From Adhaeribacter aerolatus (GTDB lineage Bacteria > Bacteroidota > Bacteroidia > Cytophagales > Hymenobacteraceae), in NCBI RefSeq assembly GCF_007991635.1, contig NZ_BJYS01000015.1, forward strand, positions 106,955 through 170,954: a stretch of DNA of 64,000 nt. Reading direction: 5' to 3'. Made by a program: the position numbers and the translations under genes. The stretch's first letter is position 1. Every line of letters starts with the position of its first letter. The notes under the pieces were generated by a model. That model worked only from the letters and a program-made list of their open reading frames with translations. It was not told the origin of the DNA and did no database searches. Below are positions 36,401-44,787 of the stretch, one piece after another.

Positions 36401-37862
36401 TGGTAATGTTTTGTTTTCTAACAGAATATACCTTGGCATTCCGGAAAACTATGATGTAAAGATAACAGCTGATAAAAACCCAATTTGCTATGGCACCCCT
36501 GTAACTTTTACAGCAGTTCCAAATGCTGCTTATGCTAACCTAAGCATACAATGGGTAGTTAGGGCCAAGAATGGAGGTACTGTTTATACCTCTCCTTTTG
36601 GCCCATCTTTAACATTATCATCTACTGCATTACCCAGACCATTAATGGATGGGGACGTTGTAAGCGTAAACTTTAATTCTTCAGAAACTAATTGTGGTGC
36701 CAGACCAGGCAGTAACCCTATTACCATGACCGTCTATGATCTAACCACGATAACACTTCTACAAGATAAAACAGTTTGTGAAGGAATTCCAACCAGTTTT
36801 AGTGTGATAGCAACAGGTCATAATCTAGGTTACAGTTGGTTTAAAAATGATGTGTTGATCCCTAACCAAAATACCAATACTTTAAGTTTTAATAGCCCTG
36901 CCTTAAGTGACAATGGAACTTATCAGTTAAAGGTAACTGGCACGTGTGGAGAAGAAGCAGTTTCTCCTAAAGTAACCTTAACTGTGAAACCATTTATCAC
37001 CAACACAGTTACGATTAAAGTACCAGATGATGATTTAGAAATTGGAGGTTCTGCTACTTATGAAGCAATCTCTTCAATTGCAGCTTACAACCCAACTTAC
37101 AGGTGGTATGTTGCTAATCTAAGCGCCCCTGACCCAACTTTTAAGTTGCAAATAAACGACAAAGGCCCAACTCTTACGATTGATCCTGTACCTCAAGGGC
37201 AGATACAGGTTAGAGTTGAAGTTGATGCACTCAGCGATATGTGCGTTACCCCTGCAAACCAGACAGCATCAGCTACTACTGTTCCTGTTACTCCGTTGCC
37301 AGTAGAGTTGCTCTACCTGAAAGCCACCAAGCAGGACAACAACGTAGTAGAAGTAGAATGGGCAACGGCCATGGAGCAGAACAGCGAAGGCTTTGAAGTA
37401 CAGGTATCGCAAGATGCTAAAAACTACCGTACGCTGGCTTTTGTAAACTCTAAAGCGGGTGGCAACACCAACCAGAAACAGGTATACACTTTCCACGACA
37501 AAGAGAATGGCAAGTACGGCACCCGCTACTACCGTTTAATGCAGCGCGACATGAACGGCGACGCGGAATATTTCGGACCAAAAGCAGTGAAAATTGGCGA
37601 AGCGACAGAGAGTTTAAGTGTTTACCCGAACCCCTTCACCAGCGAGGTAAACCTGGAACTGAATGCTGAAGAAGCGGGGACTATGCATGTAATGGTGACT
37701 AACGCCATTGGCGCCAAAGTATTAGAGCGTACTTTGCAAGTAGAAAGGGGCAGCAGCAAACAAAACCTGAAGTTCAACAGAAGCTTGCCACAAGGGATGT
37801 ATCATATAACAACTCAGATGAATGGAAAAGTGCAGCACTTCAAGCTCCTGAAACAACACTAA
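33489..37862 (+). CDS. T9SS-secreted surface protein, 1457 residues
   Basis: Starts MQKNFTQPF, like the previous gene, followed by a hydrophobic signal (LIIAATFLSIISVSLYLWAA). Near 290-400 is a TIG/IPT-like domain (ISSFNPACIAEGN, GTDFGPGATVQISG, PGPVVATPTSAPQTFTVYP). Next come several Ig-like repeats ending CSSKSNAEQITV at about 850. Then comes a non-Ig region (852-985) with FDWWKNDTND and AGLQSMDYYTVRAK, also found in the first protein, followed by further Ig-like units. The last 188 residues from L1270 are the tail with YPNPFTSEV. The tail is about 96% identical to that of the third protein. It is surface-exposed; the target is unknown. Same leader and terminator elements as the first gene. 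Confidence 0.85.
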   Translation: MQKNFTQPFKPRLASGENIRKLIIAATFLSIISVSLYLWAAIVPITPAVVLISADKAANSPLPEKGYTIIPDIVIAEGNQQDFVSGTFTLTAPTGWKFNPTSNIEIDRNLNISSAEVTSISATSIVITFTVQNPNRSGIDRLVIKGVGVQADNGADITSNNNAPLILSTNINKQIGLPTTVASLSQTVGAPRKIEFGTQPGAVGPNLAGDELKNPPVVRLLDNWNRPTGNNTVTLSITAGTGTSGATLSSTSVSAEDGIATFTGVSINLAGNNYSLTASSQLITGQPVSTVQSNTFSVINKQPIISSFNPACIAEGNNYSALIINGTDFGPGATVQISGNNQNTGILQTAFVNKTQISVSLNGTFLASPIAGTYSVQVTNPGPVVATPTSAPQTFTVYPSADAITGSTTVCANTIGETYTINTVTGAQSYNWKVVSGPASIQTPSATNSVKLNFGSTTSPAVVVLSVEEEYQCGVIGDAETITIQVNPLPLASIAGPTSINTCDGNTVNLSATPSGAAYQWFRSTDNGLTYSTIPNATAESYPAGSTGRYKVQVTVNNCSATSDDVILTVLNSSNIITNAADASLCPNNSITLTALTGVGYGYVWQSSADNGNTYSPVGFTDKFTVTTPGLYRVILTTGINGCAPITSNPVNITPEDPIVGNEITTQNTTICQGSNIALLAPPVSSGDETTQYEWQSSIDNFATYITVVGTGQNHTYVNSGGFTGKIKFRRVVTTGCTSTSAPVEITVTPTITNNQITSATQSICYNATPAQITAGTVGGGAGSNSYSYQWQQSTISATDDNSFTDVPATTGGTTVNYTPGKLTQTTWFRRVVTSGGCSSKSNAEQITVTRNTYTLILTVHPADFPVCNQTRYKAIVLKNVTDVVYPANPRFQQVTWTGGEDVTDQFVFDWWKNDTNDRINGDTDDEIRQAGLQSMDYYTVRAKPFGTLSCAEYNFDSMPELTSPLNASRNGNVLFSNRIYLGIPENYDVKITADKNPICYGTPVTFTAVPNAAYANLSIQWVVRAKNGGTVYTSPFGPSLTLSSTALPRPLMDGDVVSVNFNSSETNCGARPGSNPITMTVYDLTTITLLQDKTVCEGIPTSFSVIATGHNLGYSWFKNDVLIPNQNTNTLSFNSPALSDNGTYQLKVTGTCGEEAVSPKVTLTVKPFITNTVTIKVPDDDLEIGGSATYEAISSIAAYNPTYRWYVANLSAPDPTFKLQINDKGPTLTIDPVPQGQIQVRVEVDALSDMCVTPANQTASATTVPVTPLPVELLYLKATKQDNNVVEVEWATAMEQNSEGFEVQVSQDAKNYRTLAFVNSKAGGNTNQKQVYTFHDKENGKYGTRYYRLMQRDMNGDAEYFGPKAVKIGEATESLSVYPNPFTSEVNLELNAEEAGTMHVMVTNAIGAKVLERTLQVERGSSKQNLKFNRSLPQGMYHITTQMNGKVQHFKLLKQH

Positions 37863-37915
37863 GCTTTATTAGGGTTAAAGCTCAAAGGGGTTGGTATTTT
37901 ACCTGCCCCTTTTTT
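37296..37915 (+). repeat. Shared 3' module, copy 2
   Basis: Encodes residues 1270-1457 and the 3' block. It differs from copy 3 at 8 of 188 residues by my alignment, much closer than to copy 1 in the sorting domain. Confidence 0.88.
37862..37915 (+). terminator. Tandem hairpins ending the second T9SS gene
   Basis: Same arrangement as after 32637: agcttta hairpin, then aaggggttggta pairing with tacctgcccc (one mismatch and one G-U), then a T6 run. Confidence 0.75.
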
Positions 37916-38222
37916 GTGCACCTCCAGAAAGTACCTCATTTCACTTTAACAATTATCCTCCAGAACCATGATAAAGTCTTAATCATACACTAATATCTGC
38001 TGATACAGGCATTACAGTTTAATGTAGACGCATTATCTGAAGGAACGTAAATGCTCTTAAATATTAGATATAGAATAACTTAAACGCTATAAAAGGACAA
38101 CGGAACGATCTTCTGCCCGTAAATCAGAAATGAGGTTATTAGCGCAATTCTCTCGAAAAAATCCTCCTAATTATTAAACTATAAAAACGCTAGAACATGC
38201 ACGACCCTTTACCCACAAGCCT
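37916..38222. other. Leader of the third T9SS gene
   Basis: About 300 bases without an open frame of interest. The motif CTTTAACCCTAAT seen before genes 1 and 2 is not conserved here. Confidence 0.5.
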
Positions 38223-40196
38223 ATGCAAAATATATCTACATGGCGTTTTCATTTACGGCTGGTATACTTCCTAAAAACGTCTATAAAAAATTTAATTATT
38301 GGTTTATTTTTAGCTCTAGTAACCACCTTTGCCACAAATGCTTCAGCTAATAGGCCAGAGTCCCGCTTTACCAGAATTGTTTCAGATAAAACCGAAACAA
38401 AGGGTTCGGGAACATTCGAAAGCCGTGTATCTGCCACTGCAGGCACCTCAGTGGTTGCTGATAATCCCCTGCCGGTTTTGATTTCTTTATCTAAAGATTG
38501 TTTAACCCAAGGCTATAACCAGGACCTTTATGTTACCTTAACCGGGACAAACTTTATACCTGGTGCTAAAGTGCGGATTTCCAGAGCCGGCATACCTATT
38601 GGCAACTTTGATCCCAGTTCTGTTAGTGCCGACGGCAAGACAATGGAAACCGTTGTACCAGCCGGGTGGCTCCAGTTCTTCCTTTTTTTTCCGGGCCCTT
38701 ATACCATCCAGGTTGTTAATCCAGCACCTGCGGTTCAGGGAGGAATATCAAATTCAAAACTATTTACCGTATACGCACCCATAACCACAGGATCTATCAC
38801 AGGCAACACCTCTGTTTGTCCTGGTGCAACCGGGGTTATTTATTCAGTGCCGCTCGTAGCAGATGCTTCCTATGTTTGGAAAATTCCGACTGGCGCAACC
38901 ATTGTAAACAGCAATCTGGATGGTAACCAGATTACCGTAAATTTTAATAATGCTACTTCTGGTGAAATCTCTGTTACCGCTATCAACGGTTGCGGCGACC
39001 CTGGTACAGAATCTACATTAGAGATAACAGTAAACAATCCGCCTGTTATCGATAGAATTTCCAGCGGTGTACCCGTCTGTCCTAACGGAGAGGTTACTAT
39101 AACAGTAGATGCAAGGGGAGCAAACCTGAATTACCAGTGGTTTAAACGAAGAGGGAGTGCTGCCAGCAACGGATTTCTTTTAACTGATGGCGGTACAATA
39201 TCGGGTTCTAAAAGTGCTACCTTAAGAATAAGCAGTGCTGTTGACGCTGATGCCGGATTTTATTATGTAGTTGTAAGTAATACTTGCAACACGGCTGGTA
39301 TCCCGTCTTCTAATTCGGAAATAAAAGTAAACACAGCTTATACCAATACCATAGCCAATATACAAGAGCCAGTGGAACTTTTGGTTGGTCAACCCGCTAC
39401 TTACTCCGTAATACCGGCTAACAAGAGCCTGAAATGGGAGTACACCTGGACTATTCTTTACAATACCAATCCTGCAACTACGGAAGTTAAGTACACAGGA
39501 AACATTCCTACTTTAACCATACCCGGTGTGCGGGCAGATATGGTCGGAATAACTGTAGCGCAATTGCCGCCACCAGGCATCCCGTGCGTGAATGCTATAA
39601 ATAACGTGATTATCCTTGACCGAACTCCGCTACCAGTAGAACTATTGTATCTGAAAGCGACGAAGCAAGATAACAACGTAGTAGAAGTAGAATGGGCAAC
39701 GGCTATGGAAAAGAACAGCGAAGGCTTTGAAGTACAGGTATCGCAAGATGCCCAGAACTACCGTACCCTGGCTTTTGTAAACTCTAAAGCCGGCGGCAAC
39801 ACCAACCAGAAACAGGTTTACACCTTCCACGATAAAGAGAATGGCAAGTACGGCACCCGCTACTACCGTTTAATGCAGCGCGACATGAACGGCGACTCGG
39901 AATATTTCGGACCGAAAGCGGTACAAATTGGTGAAGCGACAGAGAGTTTAAGTGTTTACCCGAACCCCTTCACCAGCGAGGTAAACCTGGAACTGAATGC
40001 CGAAGAAGCGGGGACTATGCATGTAATGGTGACCAATGCTATTGGCGCCAAAGTATTAGAGCGTACTTTGCAAGTAGAAAGGGGCAGCAGCAAACAAAAC
40101 CTGAAGTTCAACAGCAACCTGCCGCAAGGGATGTATCATATTACTACCCGGATGAATGGAAAAGTGCAGCACTTTAAACTCCTGAAACAACAGTAA
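38223..40196 (+). CDS. T9SS-secreted surface protein, 657 residues, TIG domain
   Basis: Signal region LIIGLFLALVTTFATNASA follows MQNISTWRF. The passenger has one TIG/IPT-like unit (about 75-180: PVLISLSKDCLTQGYN, GTNFIPGAKVRISRAG, PGPYTIQVVNPAP), an Ig-like unit with CPGATGVIYSVPL and CPNGEVTITVDARG, and another with ANIQEPVELLVGQPATY. The last 188 residues from L470 are the T9SS tail with YPNPFTSEV. It is the shortest of the three paralogues and the tail is nearly the same as in the 1457-residue protein, so a recent duplication or gene conversion is likely. It is presumably on the cell surface; its partner is unknown. Confidence 0.85.
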   Translation: MQNISTWRFHLRLVYFLKTSIKNLIIGLFLALVTTFATNASANRPESRFTRIVSDKTETKGSGTFESRVSATAGTSVVADNPLPVLISLSKDCLTQGYNQDLYVTLTGTNFIPGAKVRISRAGIPIGNFDPSSVSADGKTMETVVPAGWLQFFLFFPGPYTIQVVNPAPAVQGGISNSKLFTVYAPITTGSITGNTSVCPGATGVIYSVPLVADASYVWKIPTGATIVNSNLDGNQITVNFNNATSGEISVTAINGCGDPGTESTLEITVNNPPVIDRISSGVPVCPNGEVTITVDARGANLNYQWFKRRGSAASNGFLLTDGGTISGSKSATLRISSAVDADAGFYYVVVSNTCNTAGIPSSNSEIKVNTAYTNTIANIQEPVELLVGQPATYSVIPANKSLKWEYTWTILYNTNPATTEVKYTGNIPTLTIPGVRADMVGITVAQLPPPGIPCVNAINNVIILDRTPLPVELLYLKATKQDNNVVEVEWATAMEKNSEGFEVQVSQDAQNYRTLAFVNSKAGGNTNQKQVYTFHDKENGKYGTRYYRLMQRDMNGDSEYFGPKAVQIGEATESLSVYPNPFTSEVNLELNAEEAGTMHVMVTNAIGAKVLERTLQVERGSSKQNLKFNSNLPQGMYHITTRMNGKVQHFKLLKQQ

Positions 40197-40246
40197 GCTT
40201 TATTAGGGTTAAAGCTGAAGGGGCAGGTAAAATACCTGCCCCTTTT
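39630..40246 (+). repeat. Shared 3' module, copy 3
   Basis: Encodes residues 470-657 and the 3' hairpin block. See copies 1 and 2. Confidence 0.88.
40196..40246 (+). terminator. Tandem hairpins ending the third T9SS gene
   Basis: agcttta hairpin, then aaggggcaggta pairing perfectly with tacctgcccc, followed by TTTT. Confidence 0.8.
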
Positions 40247-40411
40247 CTATTTAGCGCAAATGTAAACCCATAATATTTACAGCTCACTAAAAAGCAAATT
40301 AGAATTTCCGGACAAGCCCTGAAGAAGCGCAACCTGACAACAATAGGTGAAGTCTAAAGGATAGGAGCAGAGAATATTTTACAACCCTGAAAGGTTAAAT
40401 TGTTTCCAAGC

Positions 40412-42103
40412 TTACTTATCCAACATATCGTACAGGTTTACCTGCATGTCTATGGCTTCGTAGCTGTCCAATTTTCGGCCCTTAGCGTCGAATGTAGCCT
40501 GAATCATATCCAGGGTTCTCCGTTTGTCGTTGTAATACCAGGCTGGGTGTCCTTCGATATCGCCTATTTTGTTCATGGCAAACTTATTATAAACTACCCA
40601 TACCCGCTTTTTACCCGCCAATGCTTCAAAATCCGGACGAAGGTTGGCAAAATATTCTTCGTAGCTACCGGAAATATTCCGGACATCCTTACCTATTATC
40701 GCATCAAACTTTAAACCGTAAGCATTTTTATAAAAATTATAAGCCGGCCAGGTATTCCAATAAACATAAACAGTATCGCCGGGCTTGTAATGCTCATTAA
40801 TATAAAGCAAAGCCTCGCGCTGATACGACTTCTTATAATCACCAAACAAGGCTGGGTTAATTACCTGCCGCAACGAATTTACCAGCGGGCCAGTTAATAA
40901 TAATATCGGCAAGGCATATTGCCAGAATCGCTGCCGCACCGGCAATATTTCTACCAATTGCTGACACCCGCGCGCGATAAACAAAATCAGGATGGGCGCC
41001 AGATATACGGTAAGCCGGTCGAAGAAAGGATATAATTCCAGGCCGGAAGCAAATAAATGCAACCCGAAAGGCAGCACCATTACCAGAAAAACTTTTTTAT
41101 CGTGTTTAAAAAAGCCGTACAGCCCTACCACCAAAAATATTAGTGGTAACCAGGCCATCCGCGCCAGAATACGCAGTAACGCATTATACTCAAAATGCAG
41201 GCTATACCACGATAAGCCCAGTGGATAATGCAGCGTAGAAAATATTTTTTGTACAAACCAACCCAAATCAGCTGCCGAGGTGGGCGGGAAAGGCATAAAA
41301 CCGTCGTAGGTTCTAAACCAGATAGTCAGCCACTCGGAACCGGCATGTTTATACGTAAACAAAAAGTAATTTACCGCAAAGCTAAGAAGCCACAGTGTGG
41401 CTGGTATAACCGTACGAAAAAAAGCCGGCCAGTTTCTTTTAAGTAAATAATACAGGCCCAGGCCAATGCCCATACCGGCCAACAGAAAAATAGAAGTATA
41501 CGAAAACCAGATAATGATGGCCCCTGCCACGCCCCAGAACAGCAACGAACCATAATCTGTTTTTTGCTGATAACGGATATAAAGGTACAGCACTAATATG
41601 GCGGCGAAAAGCTCGAACCCATATTGTTTTATTTCTACGGCATGGTACACCAGCGGGGGCGCCAGCGCCAATATACCCAATGCTACCGCAACACCCATTG
41701 GTTTTAAAAAATAGCGGGCAACCGGCAAAAACAAAAACAAAGAAGCAATACCAGTCAACAACGGCATCAGCCGCAAGGCCATTTCGTTGGTGCCAAAGAG
41801 CATCACACATGCCCGTACCAGCCACAAAAACCCAACCGGCGCTTTTTGTTCGTAATCTAAATAAGGCGCCAGTAGCTCGCCAAAATTCATTTTTATTAAG
41901 CTGGTAGCCAGGTAAATCTCATCGATCCATAAAGAGCGGTTATCTACAAAATGAAACACCCGCAGAAAAATACCGATTGCCAGCAAAGCACTGATAGAGA
42001 GGGATAATAACCCGTTGGCCTTGGTATTTCGGGTAGCACCTGTTATTTGTTGAAAATCCGAATTTGTTTTTTTCGTACGCAGGGTAAGGCTTTTCAAGAG
42101 CAA
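40412..42103 (-). CDS. Membrane glycosyltransferase of the GT39/ArnT type
   Basis: 563 residues with many hydrophobic helices. The first periplasmic loop has DNRSLWIDEIYLATSL, containing the D-E pair typical of GT-C enzymes such as ArnT and protein mannosyltransferases. A long soluble C-terminus follows (from about 430) with strands such as DTVYVYWNTWPAYNFYK. GT-C enzymes use polyprenyl-phosphate sugars as donors and act on the periplasmic face. The gene is divergent from HAD/UbiA genes at 42787-44503, which may supply such a donor. Acceptor and sugar are unknown. Alternative: a lipid A or O-antigen modifying transferase. Confidence 0.8.
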   Translation of the reverse strand: MLLKSLTLRTKKTNSDFQQITGATRNTKANGLLSLSISALLAIGIFLRVFHFVDNRSLWIDEIYLATSLIKMNFGELLAPYLDYEQKAPVGFLWLVRACVMLFGTNEMALRLMPLLTGIASLFLFLPVARYFLKPMGVAVALGILALAPPLVYHAVEIKQYGFELFAAILVLYLYIRYQQKTDYGSLLFWGVAGAIIIWFSYTSIFLLAGMGIGLGLYYLLKRNWPAFFRTVIPATLWLLSFAVNYFLFTYKHAGSEWLTIWFRTYDGFMPFPPTSAADLGWFVQKIFSTLHYPLGLSWYSLHFEYNALLRILARMAWLPLIFLVVGLYGFFKHDKKVFLVMVLPFGLHLFASGLELYPFFDRLTVYLAPILILFIARGCQQLVEILPVRQRFWQYALPILLLTGPLVNSLRQVINPALFGDYKKSYQREALLYINEHYKPGDTVYVYWNTWPAYNFYKNAYGLKFDAIIGKDVRNISGSYEEYFANLRPDFEALAGKKRVWVVYNKFAMNKIGDIEGHPAWYYNDKRRTLDMIQATFDAKGRKLDSYEAIDMQVNLYDMLDK

Positions 42104-42786
42104 AAGAAGTAATTAAGGATTAAATATATTATAAAAAATCAATATTAAAACCAACTAGCATTCGGCAAAACAAATATAAGCGGAATTAACACCATTTTAA
42201 GGCCATACCAGCTTCCGAAAAGAACTAAACGGCTCCGGACTACAGATGTTCGGCTCAGCACCCCGGTCGACGCTAAATAATTCAGCCGAAAGCAAATTGC
42301 TTGAAAAGCTATTATAGAAAACTAGCCCATGTAGCCGCACTACTTAAATATAGGCCACCATTTACCCGGACGAAGCTACAATATGATTTTAAAAATACGT
42401 TGGTTCCAACCTGGCGCTGTGAACCGGAATACGCCAATCTAAAATGATAGCGACAATAATCCTGAAGCAGCCGCACCAATGAAACTCTTTTGGGTAGAAA
42501 TTGATTAATCTTTAATTATTTTATCTGTAAATAATAGTTAAAGACAAACCAATATTAAAACTGTTCAGGATTAGTAGCGGCTATATAAATCATCTTTTAA
42601 GAAGTAAAACAATTTACTTCTTATATTAAATATAACCTATATTTGGCAACATTATTAACTTTTACACGTTAGTAGTGAATTCTAATTTTATAAGTAATCG
42701 ACCTAAAATTAAAATAATTATCAAAGTAACAGCACGTTTAATTCAGGTATATTCATAAATTTATTTAATATTTGAACAAATAGTAA
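42104..42786. other. Divergent control region between the GT39 and HAD-UbiA genes
   Basis: About 680 bases, AT-rich and non-coding. It holds the 8-base inverted repeat gaagtaaa-acaa-tttacttc at 42601-42620 and the TATATTTG sequence at 42638-42645. Confidence 0.5.
42638..42645 (+). promoter_or_regulatory. Possible Bacteroidota -7 promoter element of the HAD-UbiA operon
   Basis: TATATTTG fits the TAnnTTTG consensus exactly. The -33 partner (TTTAC at 42612-42616) is weak. It lies about 140 bases upstream of the HAD start and just after the inverted repeat at 42601-42620. Confidence 0.3.
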
Positions 42787-43512
42787 ATGCCTAAGGAATC
42801 AGAATTAGATTGGACTAAGATTAAAGTGGTGATTTTTGATGTAGATGGCACGCTTTATACCCAATCGAAACTACGGAAGCAAATGCTAAAATCTTTGCTC
42901 TGGTACTATGGTCTGCGGCCCTGGCGACTGGGCGAGATGCGGATGCTGCAGCATTTTAGGGTCGAGCGGGAAAAAAGAGCCGGCGACTGCGGCGGTGATC
43001 TGGCAAATGCTCAGTACAGATGGTGCGCCCAGAAAGGTAACTATCCGGTAGAAAAAGTAAAGAAAGTAGTAGATTACTGGATGCTGCAATATCCTAACCG
43101 TTATCTGGCCGCTTGTACTTACCCGGGTACGCAAGCTTTTTTCCGGGCGTTGCAGAAGAAAAACATCCGGATTGCCATTTATTCTGATTATCCGGCACAC
43201 GACAAACTGGCCGCCATGGGATTACAGGCAGACTTAATTGTAAGTTCTACCGATCCGGCAGTAGACCGGCTTAAACCCGACCCAAAAGGCTTACTGTATA
43301 TTGCGCAGCAGCTACAGGTGCAGCCGGCTGAATGCCTGTTTATTGGCGACCGCCCGGAATTAGACGGCGAATGCGCCCAAAAAGCGAATATGCCTTACCT
43401 GATAGTAGAGAAAAAGCCATTTGCCCAATTCGATTTTTATACAAACCTGCTTAACCAAGTAAATTTATCTTTTAATTCTTTCACTTATGAAACAAGCCTC
43501 CTCACTTCCTGA
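42787..43512 (+). CDS. HAD-superfamily phosphatase
   Basis: 241 residues. Motif I is IFDVDGTLY (D-x-D), motif III lysine is in LKPDPKGLLY, and motif IV is FIGDRPELDGEC. The cap (residues 30-110) is helical and basic. HAD phosphatases remove phosphate through an Asp-phosphate intermediate. In several bacteria a HAD domain is fused to the UbiA-type enzyme that transfers phosphoribose to polyprenyl phosphate, so this protein, which overlaps or abuts the UbiA gene downstream, may remove the 5-phosphate of polyprenyl-phosphoryl-phosphoribose. This substrate is inference; the catalytic motifs are direct observation. Confidence 0.8.
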   Translation: MPKESELDWTKIKVVIFDVDGTLYTQSKLRKQMLKSLLWYYGLRPWRLGEMRMLQHFRVEREKRAGDCGGDLANAQYRWCAQKGNYPVEKVKKVVDYWMLQYPNRYLAACTYPGTQAFFRALQKKNIRIAIYSDYPAHDKLAAMGLQADLIVSSTDPAVDRLKPDPKGLLYIAQQLQVQPAECLFIGDRPELDGECAQKANMPYLIVEKKPFAQFDFYTNLLNQVNLSFNSFTYETSLLTS

Positions 43513-44503
43513 TATGGATGCAGCGCTTATTTTAAAACCGGCAACCTTTAAGGAATACGTTACCATTGCCCGGCCCGATCATTGGTTTAAAAACATTTTT
43601 ATGTTACCGGGTATGCTGTTTGCGTTTCTGGTATACGACACAACCATCGACCTGACACTGGTTCTGCGGATTGTGGTGGGCGTAGTAAGTACCTGCCTGA
43701 TAGCATCGGCCAATTACGTAATTAACGAGTACCTGGATGCCGAATTTGACCGCTATCACCCCGAGAAACGGAAGCGGACTGCCGTAGTTAGCATACTGAA
43801 CCCCTTGTATGTTTACTCCGAATATTTCTTTTTGGTAGCCATTGGCTTAACACTTTCTTATTTTATTTCATTGGAGTTCCTGGCTTTAGAGGTATTCCTG
43901 CTGTTTATGGGCATTATGTATAACGTGCGGCCCTTCCGGACAAAAGAACGGGTTTACCTCGATGTGTTGTCTGAATCGGTAAACAACCCAATTCGGCTGG
44001 CGCTGGGCTGGTTTATTTTTGTACCTACGCACCTCTTGCCCGAAAGCTTACTGGACCCTTCTTGGGTTATTATTCCGCCATCGAGTATTATTCTGGCTTA
44101 TTGGATGGGTGGCGCTTTTTTAATGGCTACCAAACGTTTTGCGGAATATCGCTTTATTAATAACCCGGAACTGGCTGGCTTGTACCGCAAGTCGTTTAAA
44201 TACTACACCGAAAACAGCCTTTTGATTTCGATGTTCTTTTATGCCTTAACTTCTGCCTTTTTCCTGGGAATTTTCCTGATTAAAAACAGAATTGAGCTCC
44301 TGCTTAGTTTTCCTTTCTTTGCGCTGCTTTTTGCCTGGTACCTGGCCATTGGCTTACGGAAAGATTCGGTAGTGCAGGGGCCGGAGAAATTGCATAAGGA
44401 AAAATGGTTTATGGTTTACGTGGTGCTGTTTACCTTACTCCTGATGGCCTTGATGTACGTAGATATTCCTAGCCTTAACTGGTTCCTGAAACAATCTTTC
44501 TAA
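43487..44503 (+). CDS. UbiA-family prenyltransferase (polyprenyl-phosphate phosphoribosyltransferase type)
   Basis: 338 residues, about nine membrane helices. The first Asp-rich site is NEYLDAEFD in NYVINEYLDAEFDRYHPEK (about 76-94), the form seen in decaprenyl-phosphate phosphoribosyltransferases (Rv3806c-like). This differs from quinone-type UbiA (N-D-x2-D-x3-D), in that Glu replaces the first Asp. The second site region is around YLDVLSESVNNPIR. The start at 43487 overlaps the HAD gene by 26 bases; ATG 43514 would begin 1 base after its stop. The likely product is a polyprenyl-phosphate pentose used by the nearby GT39 enzyme. Heme or chlorophyll pathways are unlikely from context. Confidence 0.78.
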   Translation: MKQASSLPDMDAALILKPATFKEYVTIARPDHWFKNIFMLPGMLFAFLVYDTTIDLTLVLRIVVGVVSTCLIASANYVINEYLDAEFDRYHPEKRKRTAVVSILNPLYVYSEYFFLVAIGLTLSYFISLEFLALEVFLLFMGIMYNVRPFRTKERVYLDVLSESVNNPIRLALGWFIFVPTHLLPESLLDPSWVIIPPSSIILAYWMGGAFLMATKRFAEYRFINNPELAGLYRKSFKYYTENSLLISMFFYALTSAFFLGIFLIKNRIELLLSFPFFALLFAWYLAIGLRKDSVVQGPEKLHKEKWFMVYVVLFTLLLMALMYVDIPSLNWFLKQSF

Positions 44504-44529
44504 GCCTTTAATACCGACACAATTGCAAT

Positions 44530-44571
44530 GGCGCCTCTTCAGGTCTAAACCTGAGGAGGCGCCGCTGTTTT
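44530..44571 (+). terminator. Terminator of the HAD-UbiA operon
   Basis: Stem ggcgcctcttcaggt (44530-44544) and acctgaggaggcgcc (44549-44563) with a 4-base loop, one G-U. Followed by gctgttttc on the plus strand. It lies 27 bases after the UbiA stop, between convergent genes. Confidence 0.75.
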
Positions 44572-44787
44572 CAGCCGTTACTAACAACTGGTGAAAATAT
44601 TAACGTTAGTAATTTAGCACGTTGAGCGCATAGTTAAAAAATAATAGCTTCTTCAGCCGCTAATTGCCGTTTCGGCGTGCGTTTACCTGCAACCGGTTTG
44701 TCAGAATACGCCTAAAGAGAGTTATAAAAATATTAGAATACCTTTCTTCCCTAACCTTTTCTGCCGGAAAAACTAGCGTAAAAGCTA

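Noticed and set aside
26326..40196. Repeat runs read as CRISPR or phase-variable tracts
   Set aside because: The repeats are protein-level Ig modules and 3' tails, with no short direct DNA repeats and spacers and no homopolymer or tandem unit at a start.
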